From: Amycolatopsis eburnea
GTDB taxonomy: Bacteria > Actinomycetota > Actinomycetes > Mycobacteriales > Pseudonocardiaceae
Length of the DNA stretch: 64,000 nucleotides
Reading direction: 5' to 3'
Assembly (NCBI RefSeq): GCF_003937945.1
Contig: NZ_RSEC01000036.1
Coordinates: 1,116,001-1,180,000, forward strand
Of this stretch, positions 1 to 10,199 are shown one piece after another. The first letter of the stretch is position 1, and every line of letters starts with the position of its first letter. The notes beneath the pieces are model-generated. The model had not been told where the DNA came from and searched no databases. It was given only the letters and a program-made list of their open reading frames with translations. A program made the translations under genes and the position numbers.

Positions 1-3
1 GGC

Positions 4-21
4 CCCCGGCACGTGCCGGGG
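4..21. repeat. 18-bp perfect palindrome upstream of gyrB
   Basis: CCCCGGCACGTGCCGGGG is fully self-complementary. It could be a terminator stem for the gene to the left (expected DUF721/recF side, outside the window) or chance in GC-rich DNA. There is no T-tract, so a terminator role is weak. The remaining DNA up to the gyrB start holds no ORF I support; the gyrB promoter must lie here but no clear -35/-10 pair stands out. Confidence 0.4.
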
Positions 22-245
22 CGCGGCCCGCGTGACACGTACGGCTGACCCGGGTTGCGCGTTGCTCGGTTGAATGCCCCGAGAACGCATCCAGACCTCC
101 CGAGATACGTCAAGACTCGGCTCGAACCGATTTCGTTCGTCTGTGACGCGTTCAGGGGTGTCCTTGCCGCATGTCAGCGGACGCGGCCAAGTACACTGGG
201 AGGGAGCGAGCGTCCGCTCGGGCGAGACGAGGAGAAACAACGCCG

Positions 246-2213
246 GTGACCGAGAACAAGAGCGAGTACAACGCGTCGTCGATCACGGTGCTCGAAGGCC
301 TCGAAGCGGTCCGCAAGCGCCCCGGCATGTACATCGGTTCCACCGGTGAACGCGGGCTGCACCACCTCGTCCAGGAAGTCGTGGACAACTCCGTCGACGA
401 GGCGATGGCCGGGTACGCCACCAAGGTCGAGGTTACCCTCCTCGCCGACGGCGGGGTGCGCGTCGTGGACGACGGCCGCGGCATCCCGGTCGACATGCAC
501 CCCAAGGAGAACAAGCCGACCATCGAGGTCGTGCTCACCCAGCTCCACGCGGGCGGCAAGTTCGACAGCGACTCCTACGCGGTGTCCGGCGGTCTGCACG
601 GCGTCGGCATCTCCGTGGTGAACGCGCTGTCGACGAAGCTGCTCGCCGAGGTCAAGTACGGCGGCCGCAGCTGGCGCCAGGAATACACGAACCAGATCCC
701 GGGGCCGCTCGAAGACCTCGGCCCGGCCACCGAGACCGGGACGACGATGACGTTCTGGGCCGACGGCGGCATCTTCGAGACCACGACGTACAACTTCGAG
801 ACGATCTCGCGCCGGCTCCAGGAGATGGCGTTCCTCAACAAGGGGCTGACGCTGTCCCTGCGCGACGAGCGCGTCGCCGACGAGGAGACCGAGGAGGACG
901 CGGAGGGCAAGGTCGCCCGCGTCAAGGAGAAGGTCTACTGCTACCCGGGCGGGCTCGAGGACTTCGTCAAGCACATCAACGGCAGCAAGGACCCGATCCA
1001 CCCCAGCGTGATCTCCTTCGACGCGAAGGGCACCGGCCTCGAGGTCGAGGTCGCGATGCAGTGGAACACCGGGTTCACGCCGTCGGTCTACACGTTCGCC
1101 AACACGATCAACACGCACGAGGGCGGCACCCACGAAGAGGGCTTCCGCGCCGCGCTGACCCGCGTCGTCAACGCGTACGCGCGCGACAAGAAGCTGCTCA
1201 AGGAGAAGGACGCCAACCTGACCGGTGACGACGTGCGCGAGGGTCTCGCCGCCATCGTCTCGATCAAGCTGGGCGAGCCGCAGTTCGAGGGCCAGACCAA
1301 GACCAAGCTGGGCAACAGCGAGGCCAAGACGTTCGTGCAGCAGCAGTCGAACGAGTGGCTGGCGGACTGGTTCGAGCGGAACCCGGCCGAGGCGAAGACG
1401 ATCATCAACAAGTCGATCTCCTCGGCGCAGGCCCGGATGGCCGCCCGCAAGGCGCGCGACCTGGTCCGCCGCAAGGGCGCGCTCGACATCGGCGGCCTGC
1501 CGGGCAAGCTCAAGGACTGCCGCTCCACCAAGCCGGAGGAGTGCGAGCTCTACATCGTCGAGGGTGACTCGGCGGGCGGCTCGGCCAAGGAGGGCCGGGA
1601 CTCGATGTACCAGGCGATCCTGCCGATCCGCGGCAAGATCATCAACGTCGAGAAGGCGCGCATCGACCGCGTCCTCAAGAACACCGAGGTCCAGTCGCTG
1701 ATCACCGCGCTCGGCACCGGCATCCACGACGAGTTCGACCTGTCGAAGCTGCGCTACCACAAGATCGTGCTGATGGCCGACGCCGACGTCGACGGCCAGC
1801 ACATCACCACGCTGCTGCTCACCCTGCTGTTCCGCTTCATGACCCCGCTGATCGAGCACGGCCACGTCTTCCTGTCGCGGCCGCCGCTGTACAAGATCAA
1901 GTGGCCGCGGATGGAACCGGAGTACGCGTACTCCGACCGCGAGCGCGACGCCGTCATCAAGGCGGGTGTCGAGGCCGGCAAGAAGCTGCCGAAGGACGAC
2001 GCGATCCAGCGGTACAAGGGTCTCGGCGAGATGAACGCCGAAGAGCTGTGGGAGACCACGATGGACCCGGCGAACCGCCTGCTGGGCCGGGTCACCATGG
2101 ACGACGCCGCACAGGCCGACGACCTGTTCTCGGTCCTGATGGGCGAGGACGTCGAGGCCCGCCGCTCGTTCATCACGCGCAACGCCAAGGACGTGCGCTT
2201 CCTGGACGTGTGA
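246..2213 (+). CDS. gyrB: DNA gyrase subunit B
   Basis: ATPase subunit of type II topoisomerase; with GyrA it introduces negative supercoils. The protein is 655 aa, normal for an actinobacterial GyrB. The N-terminal GHKL ATPase domain shows RKRPGMYIGST, the ATP-binding DNSVDEA and the GGLHGVG loop. The TOPRIM part carries EGDSAGGSAK and the metal-binding DADVDG. An ATG lies 75 nt upstream at 171, but the GTG at 246 is preferred because AGGAGAA sits 10 nt before it and GyrB homology begins there. gyrA follows 46 nt downstream, so the two are probably cotranscribed. Confidence 0.98.
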   Translation: MTENKSEYNASSITVLEGLEAVRKRPGMYIGSTGERGLHHLVQEVVDNSVDEAMAGYATKVEVTLLADGGVRVVDDGRGIPVDMHPKENKPTIEVVLTQLHAGGKFDSDSYAVSGGLHGVGISVVNALSTKLLAEVKYGGRSWRQEYTNQIPGPLEDLGPATETGTTMTFWADGGIFETTTYNFETISRRLQEMAFLNKGLTLSLRDERVADEETEEDAEGKVARVKEKVYCYPGGLEDFVKHINGSKDPIHPSVISFDAKGTGLEVEVAMQWNTGFTPSVYTFANTINTHEGGTHEEGFRAALTRVVNAYARDKKLLKEKDANLTGDDVREGLAAIVSIKLGEPQFEGQTKTKLGNSEAKTFVQQQSNEWLADWFERNPAEAKTIINKSISSAQARMAARKARDLVRRKGALDIGGLPGKLKDCRSTKPEECELYIVEGDSAGGSAKEGRDSMYQAILPIRGKIINVEKARIDRVLKNTEVQSLITALGTGIHDEFDLSKLRYHKIVLMADADVDGQHITTLLLTLLFRFMTPLIEHGHVFLSRPPLYKIKWPRMEPEYAYSDRERDAVIKAGVEAGKKLPKDDAIQRYKGLGEMNAEELWETTMDPANRLLGRVTMDDAAQADDLFSVLMGEDVEARRSFITRNAKDVRFLDV

Positions 2214-2259
2214 GCGTCCCCCGACCTTGTCCCGCCAGGACCCACCCGAGAAGGACCAG

Positions 2260-4815
<2,556 letters not shown>

Positions 4816-4862
4816 GTTTGCTCCGACGGCGGCCCCACGGCACGGGTAAGGACTGACTCTTC

Positions 4863-5519
4863 GTGACACCATCCGAGAATCCCGAGGCAGCGGGTTCGAA
4901 CGGGACTCCGGCGAGCCCGCCCTGGCAGCGGGTCGACAAGGAAGGCGACTCCGAAGCGACGGTCAAGCTGGCCACGGAGCAGCCGGCCGGGGAGACCCAG
5001 CCGGTCTCCCCGGAGCAGCGCCCGGTGGTGACCGGAAGCGCCGCCCCCCGCCTCTTCGGCGGCGGCGACACCCCACCGGGCGGCGAGCAGGCGGTGCCGT
5101 CGGCGTCGGCCCAGCGAGCCCGCCCCAGCGCGCTCCGCCGCCCGGGCCGCGGCCCGCGCCGGGCCTCGCTGCAGGTGAAGCGGTTCGACCCGTGGTCGGT
5201 CCTGAAGCTGTCCCTGGTGCTCGGCGTGGCGATGTTCTTCGTCTGGCTGGTCGCGGTCGGCGTCCTGTACACGGTCCTCGACGGCATGGGCGTCTGGGAC
5301 AAGCTGAACGGCACGTACTCGTCCCTGGTCGGCGGCGAAGGCGCGAACGCGTCGGCGGAACCCCTGATCAGCGCCGGCCGCGTCTTCGGCATCGCGGCCA
5401 TCCTCGGCGCGATCAACATCGTCCTGGTGTCCGCGCTGGCCACGGTGAGCGCGTTCATCTACAACGTGTCCGCCGACCTGGCCGGCGGCCTCGAAGTCAC
5501 GCTGTCGGAACGGGAGTGA
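4863..5519 (+). CDS. DUF3566 transmembrane protein
   Basis: 218-aa protein in the position of M. tuberculosis Rv0007, directly after gyrA. The first ~105 residues are a disordered, Pro/Ala/Arg-rich cytoplasmic tail. After residue ~110 comes the conserved domain: a basic segment (LQVKRFDPWSVLKLSL), a first membrane helix (LVLGVAMFFVWLVAVGVLYT), a short extracytoplasmic loop and a second helix near residues 175-200. The start is a GTG 47 nt after the gyrA stop. Function is unknown; the conserved neighbourhood only suggests a link to growth or envelope functions. Confidence 0.9.
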   Translation: MTPSENPEAAGSNGTPASPPWQRVDKEGDSEATVKLATEQPAGETQPVSPEQRPVVTGSAAPRLFGGGDTPPGGEQAVPSASAQRARPSALRRPGRGPRRASLQVKRFDPWSVLKLSLVLGVAMFFVWLVAVGVLYTVLDGMGVWDKLNGTYSSLVGGEGANASAEPLISAGRVFGIAAILGAINIVLVSALATVSAFIYNVSADLAGGLEVTLSERE

Positions 5520-5527
5520 CCCGGTTG

Positions 5528-5549
5528 CAGGGCCCCTTCGGGGGTCCTG
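5528..5549 (+). terminator. hairpin with TTCG loop after DUF3566
   Basis: CAGGGCCCC and GGGGTCCTG pair over 9 bp (one G-T) around a TTCG tetraloop, just past the DUF3566 stop and 19 nt before tRNA-Ile. It likely ends the gyrase operon transcript. There is no strong U-tract. Confidence 0.55.
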
Positions 5550-5568
5550 TAAAGTTCTCCTCGTTCAA

Positions 5569-5642
5569 GGGCCTATAGCTCAGGCGGTTAGAGCGCTTCG
5601 CTGATAACGAAGAGGTCCCAGGTTCAAGTCCTGGTAGGCCCA
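5569..5642 (+). tRNA. ileT: tRNA-Ile (GAT)
   Basis: 74-nt cloverleaf. The acceptor GGGCCTA (5569-5575) pairs with TAGGCCC (5635-5641), and the discriminator is A. The anticodon arm is CTTCG-CTGATAA-CGAAG, so the anticodon is GAT. The T arm contains GGTTCAAGTCC. CCA is not encoded. The 3' half, from the anticodon loop on, is the integration site of the AICE and is duplicated at 22432-22477. Confidence 0.97.
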
Positions 5643-5646
5643 CGCA
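5601..5646 (+). repeat. attL, 46-bp direct repeat
   Basis: This segment, from the tRNA-Ile anticodon loop to 4 nt past the discriminator base, is identical to 22432-22477. The bases just outside differ (5600 g versus 22431 c; 5647 g versus 22478 a), so the identity block is exactly 46 bp. Integration into a tRNA 3' end that restores the gene is the norm for actinomycete integrative elements with tyrosine recombinases. Confidence 0.95.
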
Positions 5647-5650
5647 GGTC

Positions 5651-5684
5651 AAAGGCCGGTTCGCATGTCGCGAACCGGCCTTTT
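5651..5684 (+). terminator. Rho-independent terminator after attL
   Basis: AAAGGCCGGTTCGC (5651-5664) pairs perfectly with 5670-5683 around a 5-nt loop and ends in TTTT. It lies inside the element next to attL. It can terminate tRNA-Ile transcription on the + strand and the int transcript on the - strand. A different hairpin at 22483 is the chromosomal counterpart next to attR. Confidence 0.8.
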
Positions 5685-5711
5685 GCATGACCTGGGTGAC
5701 AAACAGGGTGA

Positions 5712-6899
5712 CTAAGCGGCTGGATCCGGGAATAGCGTGTCCATCGCCGTCGCCCCGTTCTGGATCACCGGGCGCAGCTGGTGGCGGTAGACCAACTCGG
5801 TCACCTTCGTGTCGGAGTGGCCCACGAGTCGGGAGATCTCCTCGATGCTGAGGCCGCTGTCGGAGAGCAGGGACACGAAGCTGTGCCGCAGCTCACGCGG
5901 TGTCCAGTCCTTCGGTTCCAACCCGGCAAGCTTCAAGATGCGTCGGAAGCCGCGCCGGACGTTGGCGGCGTCGAGCTCGGTCCCGACGTCCGAGGCGAAG
6001 ACGATGCCGAGCTCGTGCCACCGTTCGCCGGCCAACTCGCGTTGGCGCGCCTGCCTTCGCTCCTGGCGCGTCAGCGCCTCGATTGCCCGACCGGGGAGCG
6101 CGAGCGACCGGCGCGACTTCTTGGTCTTCGTGTCCCCGCCGGCGCGCACCGACCGCCACACGTTGACGTGCGGGGGAATCGGCGGACTCGCGTCCGGTTT
6201 CCCGACCTTGTCGACCTCCGACCAGGACAGTGGGCGGGCCTCTTCCGTCCGCGCCCCGGTCAGCAACGACACGACGGTGTAGTCGCCGTAGGTTGAGTCC
6301 TCCGCCTCAGCCGCGGCGAGTACCGCGACGGCCTGAGCGAGGGTCAACGACTTCGACCGCCGGCCATCACGACCGACCGGAAGTTCGTCGCACAGCAGCA
6401 CCACGTTCCGGATTCCCTTGGTTCGCTTCGCTGCCCGGTTGATCGAGCGGCGAAGGACCGAACGGAGATCTTGAAGGGTGCGGGTGGCGAGTACTTCCGC
6501 CTTCTCGGCTAGCCAGGCGTCGACATCGTCGGCGCTCAGCTCGTTTTTCTGCTTCGGATCCAGAAGAACCCGTGCTCCGAGATCGGGAATGATGTGAGTT
6601 TCGGCGAGGATGGTCAGCTTCTCGACGGTCGAGGCGCTGCGACCGTTCAGGCCGTGTCGGAGCCAGTCGCGCACCGCCTTTTCCACCGTGAACCCGCCGA
6701 CCGCTGTTGCCGTGCCTTCTTTCCTGCGCTCGACCAACCGGTCAAGGGCAGCCTTTGCCTCCGTCTTCGTTTTCCCGCTGGCCTTGCGCACGATCCGCTT
6801 GCCGTTGGGGCGGTAGCCGACCGTCAGCTCAGCAATCCACCGCTGCCGGGGTTCCGACCAGTAGAGCCCGCCATCTCCGCGACTACGCCGCGTGGCCAT
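5712..6899 (-). CDS. int: Tyrosine site-specific recombinase (integrase)
   Basis: 395-aa phage-type integrase that recombines attP with the tRNA-Ile attB site 66 bp away. The N-terminal arm-binding region has the GLYWSEPRQRW start usual for AICE integrases, followed by a SAM-like core-binding domain (~70-160). The catalytic domain carries Arg in TGARTEEARPLSW (~215), Arg338 in RELRHSF, His361 in LVGHSD and the nucleophile Tyr371 in VYRHQL. The first histidine of the HxxR box is Arg here (RELR). The start overlaps xis by 17 nt, so the two are translationally linked. Confidence 0.96.
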   Translation of the reverse strand: MATRRSRGDGGLYWSEPRQRWIAELTVGYRPNGKRIVRKASGKTKTEAKAALDRLVERRKEGTATAVGGFTVEKAVRDWLRHGLNGRSASTVEKLTILAETHIIPDLGARVLLDPKQKNELSADDVDAWLAEKAEVLATRTLQDLRSVLRRSINRAAKRTKGIRNVVLLCDELPVGRDGRRSKSLTLAQAVAVLAAAEAEDSTYGDYTVVSLLTGARTEEARPLSWSEVDKVGKPDASPPIPPHVNVWRSVRAGGDTKTKKSRRSLALPGRAIEALTRQERRQARQRELAGERWHELGIVFASDVGTELDAANVRRGFRRILKLAGLEPKDWTPRELRHSFVSLLSDSGLSIEEISRLVGHSDTKVTELVYRHQLRPVIQNGATAMDTLFPDPAA

Positions 6900-7116
6900 A
6901 GCCGGTCACCTCCGCTTCGCTGATGAGCATGTCCACGTACTGCTGGATGGCTTTCGCCGGAATGAGCCGCGCCCGGCCCTGCTTCACGGACCCAAGGCGA
7001 CCGGCGCGCAATTGCTCGTAAATCACCGAACGGCTCATGGAAAGCAGCTGCTTGGCTTCCTCGACCGTGTACAGGTGCCGCGCGGGAACCGCGGCCGGCG
7101 TGATTGCGGTATCCAT
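6883..7116 (-). CDS. xis: Excisionase-like MerR-type helix-turn-helix protein
   Basis: 77-aa winged-helix DNA-binding protein. The core (LYTVEEAKQLLSMSRSVIYE, then LRAGRLGSVKQGRARLIP) is the excisionase/MerR HTH_17 fold, in which the helix selects DNA and the wing ends in an RLIP strand. Placement directly upstream of and overlapping int is typical of AICE xis genes; it should bend attL/attR DNA to direct excision. The upstream region 7117-7321 carries the GTGACA repeats and likely the xis-int promoter. Confidence 0.9.
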   Translation of the reverse strand: MDTAITPAAVPARHLYTVEEAKQLLSMSRSVIYEQLRAGRLGSVKQGRARLIPAKAIQQYVDMLISEAEVTGYGHAA

Positions 7117-7184
7117 CGGGTGTGTCCCCTCGGGTCGTGCTGCTGCTGACGGGCGGGAGCGATGAACATCGGTGACTCCTTTCG

Positions 7185-7285
7185 GTGGGTGTCACAGCTG
7201 GTGTCACACCTGTTTGTGCTGGTCAAGGTGGGTTGAGTGACGGAGTGACAGGTGTGACACCTGCGGGGTGGTCGCTGGTGTCACA
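7185..7285. repeat. GTGACA/TGTCAC repeat cluster 1
   Basis: The xis upstream region holds at least five GTGACA or TGTCAC hexamers, including GTGACA at 7245 and 7254 (9-bp spacing) and TGTCAC near 7203 and 7279. Positions 7230-7261 match the reverse complement of 22133-22164 at 31 of 32 bases, so the same block occurs inverted near the other end of the element. It may be an operator or an iteron array. Confidence 0.75.
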
Positions 7286-7293
7286 CCCGGCCG

Positions 7294-7321
7294 GGGACGT
7301 GACAACGTGCAGGTCAGGCGG
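7294..7321. repeat. 28-bp direct repeat, copy A
   Basis: Identical over 28 bp to 9224-9251. Each copy directly abuts the stop codon of a leftward gene (stops at 7322 and 9252). Each contains GGGACGTGAC, the dispersed 10-bp motif of this element, followed by AACGTGCAGGTCAGGCGG. Confidence 0.85.
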
Positions 7322-8041
7322 CTAGGCGAGGCCGCGGCGCTTCTGCTCGGCACGGATCGCGTCGTAGATCTGCGAGGGGGTGAGCGGATCGCGCAGGGCC
7401 GCGGCTAGGTCATCGGCGCTGGCGTTGCCGACGCCGGCGGCCTGGACACGGTCCTTTGCGGAGTTGTCACGCGGTTTTTCGATGCAGATGAGGTGCTGGG
7501 GTTCTCCGCTGTAGTCCACCGCCGCGGCGTGGTCTTCGTCGGTCAGGGCCTTGCGGTTGTCCTCCATCGTGAGGTGGACATTGGGGTTCGTGCGCGCCAT
7601 TTCGCGCAGGGTGCGGCTCACTTCGTCGTGGTCGACGTCCCCAAGCATCTTGCGGAGGTCCACAAGACCGACCCATCCGCCTTCCTCTCGGGCCAGCTTG
7701 GCGACGGCGTCGCGGATGCGGTCCTGGGTGGAGCTGGCCGGGGTCGTCGGTTCGGGTTTGCTCGGCTGCGGTTCGCTGCGCTTGGACATCGGCTTCTCCG
7801 GTGCGGTCGGTTCGGGTGTGGTGGGCAGCTGGCCGGCGAACGTGCCGACGTCGGGCGGCGGTCCGCCGGTGACGGCGGTGTACTTCGCTTCGGCGGCGGC
7901 AATCCGGTCCGGGTCGCCGGCGGCGCGAGCGGCTTCCAGGCCGCGGCGGGCGCGGGAGCGGGCTTGGCGGGCGCGGGCGCCGGCGGCTCCGCAGCTGCGT
8001 CCGCTGCACCGGCGGCCACCTTCGGCGGCTGAGCGACACAT
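7322..8041 (-). CDS. Hypothetical AICE protein with MCRS..GGRRCSG N-terminus
   Basis: 239 aa, no function recognised. The first residues MCRSAAEGGRRCSG match the start of the protein at 11964-13019, a Cys-containing signature I know from actinobacterial phage and plasmid proteins of unknown role. An Ala/Arg-rich helical segment follows (15-45), then a Pro-rich linker. The C-terminal half (~105-170) looks like a winged helix (DRIRDAVAKLAREEGGWVGL, then KMLGDVDHDEVSRTLREMA), and a last helix pair follows (DLAAALRDPLTPSQIYDAIR). GAGAGGAG lies just before the ATG. It sits between the ATPase gene and xis. Confidence 0.8.
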   Translation of the reverse strand: MCRSAAEGGRRCSGRSCGAAGARARQARSRARRGLEAARAAGDPDRIAAAEAKYTAVTGGPPPDVGTFAGQLPTTPEPTAPEKPMSKRSEPQPSKPEPTTPASSTQDRIRDAVAKLAREEGGWVGLVDLRKMLGDVDHDEVSRTLREMARTNPNVHLTMEDNRKALTDEDHAAAVDYSGEPQHLICIEKPRDNSAKDRVQAAGVGNASADDLAAALRDPLTPSQIYDAIRAEQKRRGLA

Positions 8042-8125
8042 CCGGTTCTCCTCTCGGGTGCGGTGAGCTGGGCTTTGTCACGTCCCCACCGAGTGGGCGG
8101 CGGCTCGCGGCGGTGACGGCGGGGT

Positions 8126-8236
8126 GTGACAGGTCCGAGGGGTGTCACACCCGCTGTCACTCCTGTTCGTGCTGGTCAGCGGTTTGGAGTGACAGCGGTG
8201 ACAGGGGTGACAGGGCGGGGGTGGTGCTGCTGTCAC
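8126..8236. repeat. GTGACA/TGTCAC repeat cluster 2 with 9-bp iterons
   Basis: Seven hexamers in 111 bp: GTGACA at 8126, 8189, 8198 and 8207, TGTCAC at 8143, 8155 and 8231. The three at 8189-8215 form tandem 9-bp units (GTGACAGCG, GTGACAGGG, GTGACAGGG). The cluster overlaps the 3' end of the ATPase gene. Part of it (8163-8194) also resembles 7211-7250, so cluster 2 looks like a diverged direct copy of cluster 1. Confidence 0.75.
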
Positions 8237-9209
8237 CGCTCCCGCCGGGCGCGCTGTAGGTGCCGTCCACGGTGCGGGCGAGCTGGCCGGCGTCGCCCAT
8301 GCGCTTGCAGGTCTGGCGGATGCTGCCCGGGTTGGCCCCGAGCGCTTCGGCGATCCGCGCGGGCTTGAGCGGCCCGTGCTCACGCAGCAACCGCAGGATG
8401 TCCGCGCGGGTGTCGCCGACCAGGTGATCGGCGGCGGGGCCGTCGAGCTTGGTCCAGGCGCCGGCGGTGGCGTCGAAGCTCATGGCGTAGTCGGCCTCTT
8501 CGACGTCCCGGCCGGTCACGTGCAGCACCCCGTCCGCCTGCCCACGGCCGCGCTCCAGCACCAGGGTGGCGTCCACAGCGCCGGTGATGCCCGCCGTGCC
8601 AGAAACGAGGTTCTGCCAGTCTTCGGCGCTCTGCTTGCGGACGTGGTGGATGAGCAGAAACGGGACGCTGTAGTGGTCGGCCAGCTGCTTGAACCGGCCG
8701 GCCGCGGCGTAGTCGGCGCTGTAGGCCGACGCGCCCGCGGCGTCGCTGCCGCGCATCTTCTCGAAGGTGTCGATGATGACCAGCCGCGCGTGCGGGTTCT
8801 CCTCCAGCCACTCGACCAGCACCGCGTCACCGCCGTTGGTCATGGTGGGGCAGGCGGTTTCGAGGGTGAGCAGCGGCGCGGCCCGGCCGCCGGCGGCGAG
8901 CATCTGCCGCCGCCGGCGCTGCAACCGCCGGCCGGTGTCCTCCAGCGCGCAGTACAGGACCGGGCCGCGCTCCACCTCGATCGACCCCAACACCGGGTCG
9001 CCGTTGGCGATCGCGGCACCGGTACCGAGGGAAAACCACGACTTGCCCAGCTTCGGCGCGCCGGCCAGCAGGTTCAGCCCTTCCGCGAGCAGACCGGGAA
9101 CGGCCCACTTCGGCGGCGGGAACTCCTCTCGCATCAGCTCCGCATCGGTCCACCGGGTGCGGCGGGCGGGCGGTGTCGGCACGGCGGCCAGCGGCCGGGG
9201 CGTGGTCAT
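8157..9209 (-). CDS. RepA-like AAA_25 ATPase / helicase with C-terminal winged helix
   Basis: 350-aa RecA-fold ATPase of the kind found in plasmid RepA and phage replication modules. The Walker A is GAPKLGKS (~51-58), the Walker B strand is LVIIDTFEK (~143-151), and a sensor histidine pair LLIHHVRK follows. Residues ~270-315 form a winged helix (DILRLLREHGPLKPARIAEA). A Ser/Pro-rich tail is encoded by the iteron DNA. It lies downstream of the Prim-Pol and methyltransferase genes, which suggests it unwinds DNA for element replication. AGGTCC precedes the ATG; the 28-bp repeat separates it from the methyltransferase gene. Confidence 0.88.
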   Translation of the reverse strand: MTTPRPLAAVPTPPARRTRWTDAELMREEFPPPKWAVPGLLAEGLNLLAGAPKLGKSWFSLGTGAAIANGDPVLGSIEVERGPVLYCALEDTGRRLQRRRRQMLAAGGRAAPLLTLETACPTMTNGGDAVLVEWLEENPHARLVIIDTFEKMRGSDAAGASAYSADYAAAGRFKQLADHYSVPFLLIHHVRKQSAEDWQNLVSGTAGITGAVDATLVLERGRGQADGVLHVTGRDVEEADYAMSFDATAGAWTKLDGPAADHLVGDTRADILRLLREHGPLKPARIAEALGANPGSIRQTCKRMGDAGQLARTVDGTYSAPGGSGDSSTTPALSPLSPLSLQTADQHEQE

Positions 9210-9223
9210 GGTTCGGACCTCCA

Positions 9224-9251
9224 GGGACGTGACAACGTGCAGGTCAGGCGG
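9224..9251. repeat. 28-bp direct repeat, copy B
   Basis: Same 28 bases as 7294-7321. It fills most of the gap between the methyltransferase stop (9252) and the ATPase start (9209). Confidence 0.85.
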
Positions 9252-10199
9252 TCAGGCCGCGGCGGGGACCGGAACGGCAGCGCGAGCGAGCAGCGGCGCG
9301 AGCACCGCGGCGGCCAGCGGCGGCGGCATCGCGTCGCCGATCTGCTGCTGTCGCGCTGTCACGTCCCCGCGCCACGGGTAGTCGGCCGGAAACCCTTGCA
9401 GCTGCCCGGCTTCGGCGAGGGTGAGCGGGCGGCGGGTGCCGTCCGGGTGCTCCCACTTGTTGCGTCCACATCGGCCGGTCACGGTGAACGCGGGCGCGGT
9501 CATCGGCCGCCGGCCGCGGCGCTTGGGGTCGCCGCCGGTGCCGTAGTTGGACACCAGCACCGCACCGCCCCACCCGAGCGCGTCCGCCATCGACACCGGC
9601 ACCGGGGACGTGACACACGGCCGCTCGACCGGCCGCCCGTCGCGACGGGCCATCAGCACCGCGCGACGCCGGGTTTGCGGGACGCCGTAGTCCTCCGCGG
9701 CCAGCACCCCGCACCAGACCCGGTAGCCGAGCTGGGTCAGCAGCTCGGCAGCGTGCTCCCACAACGGCAGCCCCGCACGGACCTGCTCCAGCGCCACCCA
9801 CCGCGGCGCCAGCGCCCGAACCCACCGCAGCGGCTCCGCCGTCAACGGCGAGCGGGGGTCCGCCCACGCCACCGCCGGCGGGACGTCGCCGGCGGCGAAG
9901 GCGGTCATCCGGTCGGCGATCGCCGGACGGTCCCCGAGGCCCTTGCGGGCACCGGCGACCGACAGCCCCGGGCACGGCGGGGACAACACCACCCCGTCCA
10001 CCGGGCCGAACAGCCGGACGTCGACCGCGGCGACGTCGCCGCGCACCCGCTCGTGCCCGGCCGCCCGCGCGGTCGCACAGGCGTCGGCGTTCAGCTCGAC
10101 CCCGCGCGCGCGACCGGAGAACCCGGCCATGCGCAGGCCCTGCGACCAGCCGCCCGGCCCGGCGAACCCCTCCACCACCTGCTCGTTCTCGGTGAACAT
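9252..10199 (-). CDS. DNA (cytosine-5) methyltransferase, orphan
   Basis: 315-aa m5C methyltransferase. Motif I is EGFAGPGGWSQGL, motif IV is SPPCPG with the catalytic Cys, motif VI is EQV (usually ENV), motif VIII is QTRRRAV, motif IX LTLAEAGQLQGFP, and motif X QIGDAMPPPLA. The region between VIII and IX, which holds the target-recognition domain, is short. No restriction endonuclease is encoded nearby. The ATG overlaps the Prim-Pol stop (ATGA), so it belongs to the replication operon. It may protect the element from host restriction or mark its DNA; its target sequence cannot be read from the window. Confidence 0.92.
   Translation of the reverse strand: MFTENEQVVEGFAGPGGWSQGLRMAGFSGRARGVELNADACATARAAGHERVRGDVAAVDVRLFGPVDGVVLSPPCPGLSVAGARKGLGDRPAIADRMTAFAAGDVPPAVAWADPRSPLTAEPLRWVRALAPRWVALEQVRAGLPLWEHAAELLTQLGYRVWCGVLAAEDYGVPQTRRRAVLMARRDGRPVERPCVTSPVPVSMADALGWGGAVLVSNYGTGGDPKRRGRRPMTAPAFTVTGRCGRNKWEHPDGTRRPLTLAEAGQLQGFPADYPWRGDVTARQQQIGDAMPPPLAAAVLAPLLARAAVPVPAAA

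Noticed and set aside
4..21. parS candidate around GGCACGTGCC
   Set aside because: Shares only the central CACGTG with parS; the flanking GTTtC/GaAAC bases are absent.
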